64,000 bases of DNA from assembly GCA_026390795.1 (NCBI GenBank), contig JAPLFG010000005.1, forward strand, positions 162,200 through 226,199, given 5' to 3'. The notes under the pieces were generated by a model. That model saw only the letters and a list, made by a program, of their open reading frames with translations, did not search any database and was not told where the DNA came from. The stretch is from Ignavibacteriales bacterium (lineage in GTDB: Bacteria > Bacteroidota > Ignavibacteria > Ignavibacteriales > Melioribacteraceae). Below are positions 63,677 to 64,000 of the stretch, one piece after another. Numbering within the stretch: the first letter of the stretch is position 1; each line of letters opens with the position of its first letter. The position numbers and the translations under genes were made by a program.

Positions 63677-63994
63677 TTACATCTTATTCGGTGCGTTCAC
63701 ACCAAGAATTGATAATCCGTTTCCGAGAACTGTCTTAACAGCTACACAAAGAGCAATCCGAGCTTCGGCTAAATTCTTTTCACTTCCAATTATCCTACAT
63801 TCGGTATAAAATCTATGGAACAGTGCCGCAAGTTCTTCAAGATAAATTGTAATTCTATGAGTCTCATAATTCTCCGCGCTGTAAAGAACATCTTCCGGAA
63901 ATTCGAAAAGTTTCTTTAGAAGATTTTGTTCTTCTTTGGTTGAGAGCAAATTCAAATTATCCAGAGAAGGATTTAATCCCTCGTCAACAGTCAT
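63677..63994 (-). CDS. argS: arginyl-tRNA synthetase, C-terminal part (truncated by window end)
   Basis: The last 105 or so residues of an ArgRS. The segment LEELAALFHRFYTECRIIGSEKNLAEARIALCVAVKTVLGNGLSILGVNAPNKM is the DALR-type anticodon-binding domain, with the LGV.AP..M ending usual for ArgS. The reading frame continues in from beyond 64000 without a stop (codons CTA and AGG precede the ATG at 63994), so the 5' end is outside the window and the ATG at 63994 is not the true start. Confidence 0.9.
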   Translation of the reverse strand: MTVDEGLNPSLDNLNLLSTKEEQNLLKKLFEFPEDVLYSAENYETHRITIYLEELAALFHRFYTECRIIGSEKNLAEARIALCVAVKTVLGNGLSILGVNAPNKM

Positions 63995-64000
63995 CCTTAG

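Noticed and set aside
1-64000. tRNA or rRNA genes, insertion sequences and prophage
   Set aside because: None of the gaps holds a TPsiC-like arm or a transposase fragment that I can see; a covariance-model search would be decisive.

Overview
The window looks like a chromosome segment from a Bacteroidota-type bacterium of the Chlorobi/Ignavibacteria side. It is AT-rich and tightly packed. Many proteins are outer-membrane barrels ending in aromatic residues, and several lipoproteins and signal peptides end in A-Q. One secreted cytochrome carries the type IX secretion C-terminal sorting domain in the form typical of Ignavibacteria (a YPNPFNPTT-type motif). There are no rRNA or tRNA genes, CRISPR arrays, insertion sequences or prophage genes that I can see. 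Species assignment is inference only.

The most striking region is 2.4-10.8 kb on the minus strand. It is a very tight five-gene operon: a b-type membrane cytochrome, a membrane-anchored ferredoxin/FAD/NAD(P)-type oxidoreductase, a 20-heme c-type cytochrome, a 40-heme c-type cytochrome and an outer-membrane beta-barrel. The layout fits an electron path from the cytoplasmic pool through the inner membrane and a periplasmic heme array to a porin in the outer membrane, that is, extracellular electron transfer. The two cytochromes hold 60 CxxCH motifs. The 40-heme gene contains a 210-bp tandem repeat and a duplicated four-heme cap. The 20-heme gene appears to start at ATT and ends mid-repeat, exactly where the 40-heme gene begins. 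A TauE-like permease lies upstream. A nine-heme cytochrome with a type IX sorting domain (22.8 kb) could be a surface acceptor.

The rest is mostly core metabolism and envelope biogenesis. 11.8-15.7 kb: TPR lipoprotein, DUF4292 lipoprotein and EnvC-like LytM protein. 15.7-21.1 kb: ATP-grasp protein, RsgA, a FadL-like porin, a tyrosine-rich lipoprotein and a YjbH-like protein. 21.2-27.7 kb: CysS, the nine-heme cytochrome, aspartase and HydF. 27.7-36 kb: a yggS-divIVA-punA-ileS-traR/dksA-lspA-rluD cluster resembling the order found in Gram-positive bacteria. 36-43.2 kb: B12-dependent ribonucleotide reductase, MalQ, glutathione peroxidase and short Pta.

43.3-49.3 kb: AI-2E family permease, beta-CASP nuclease, a fibronectin-type lipoprotein with an outer-membrane barrel, and an RsbW-like ATPase. 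49.5-51.2 kb: malate dehydrogenase and ribosomal proteins L27/L21 with a shared terminator. 51.3-58.2 kb: a seven-gene minus-strand run of DNA methyltransferase, xseA, xseB, dxs, Gfo/Idh oxidoreductase and a PhoB/PhoR-like two-component pair. 58.2-64 kb: an exported protein, SurE, a von Willebrand-type membrane protein, hemerythrin, ComF, a 32-residue small membrane protein and the 3' end of argS, which runs off the window.
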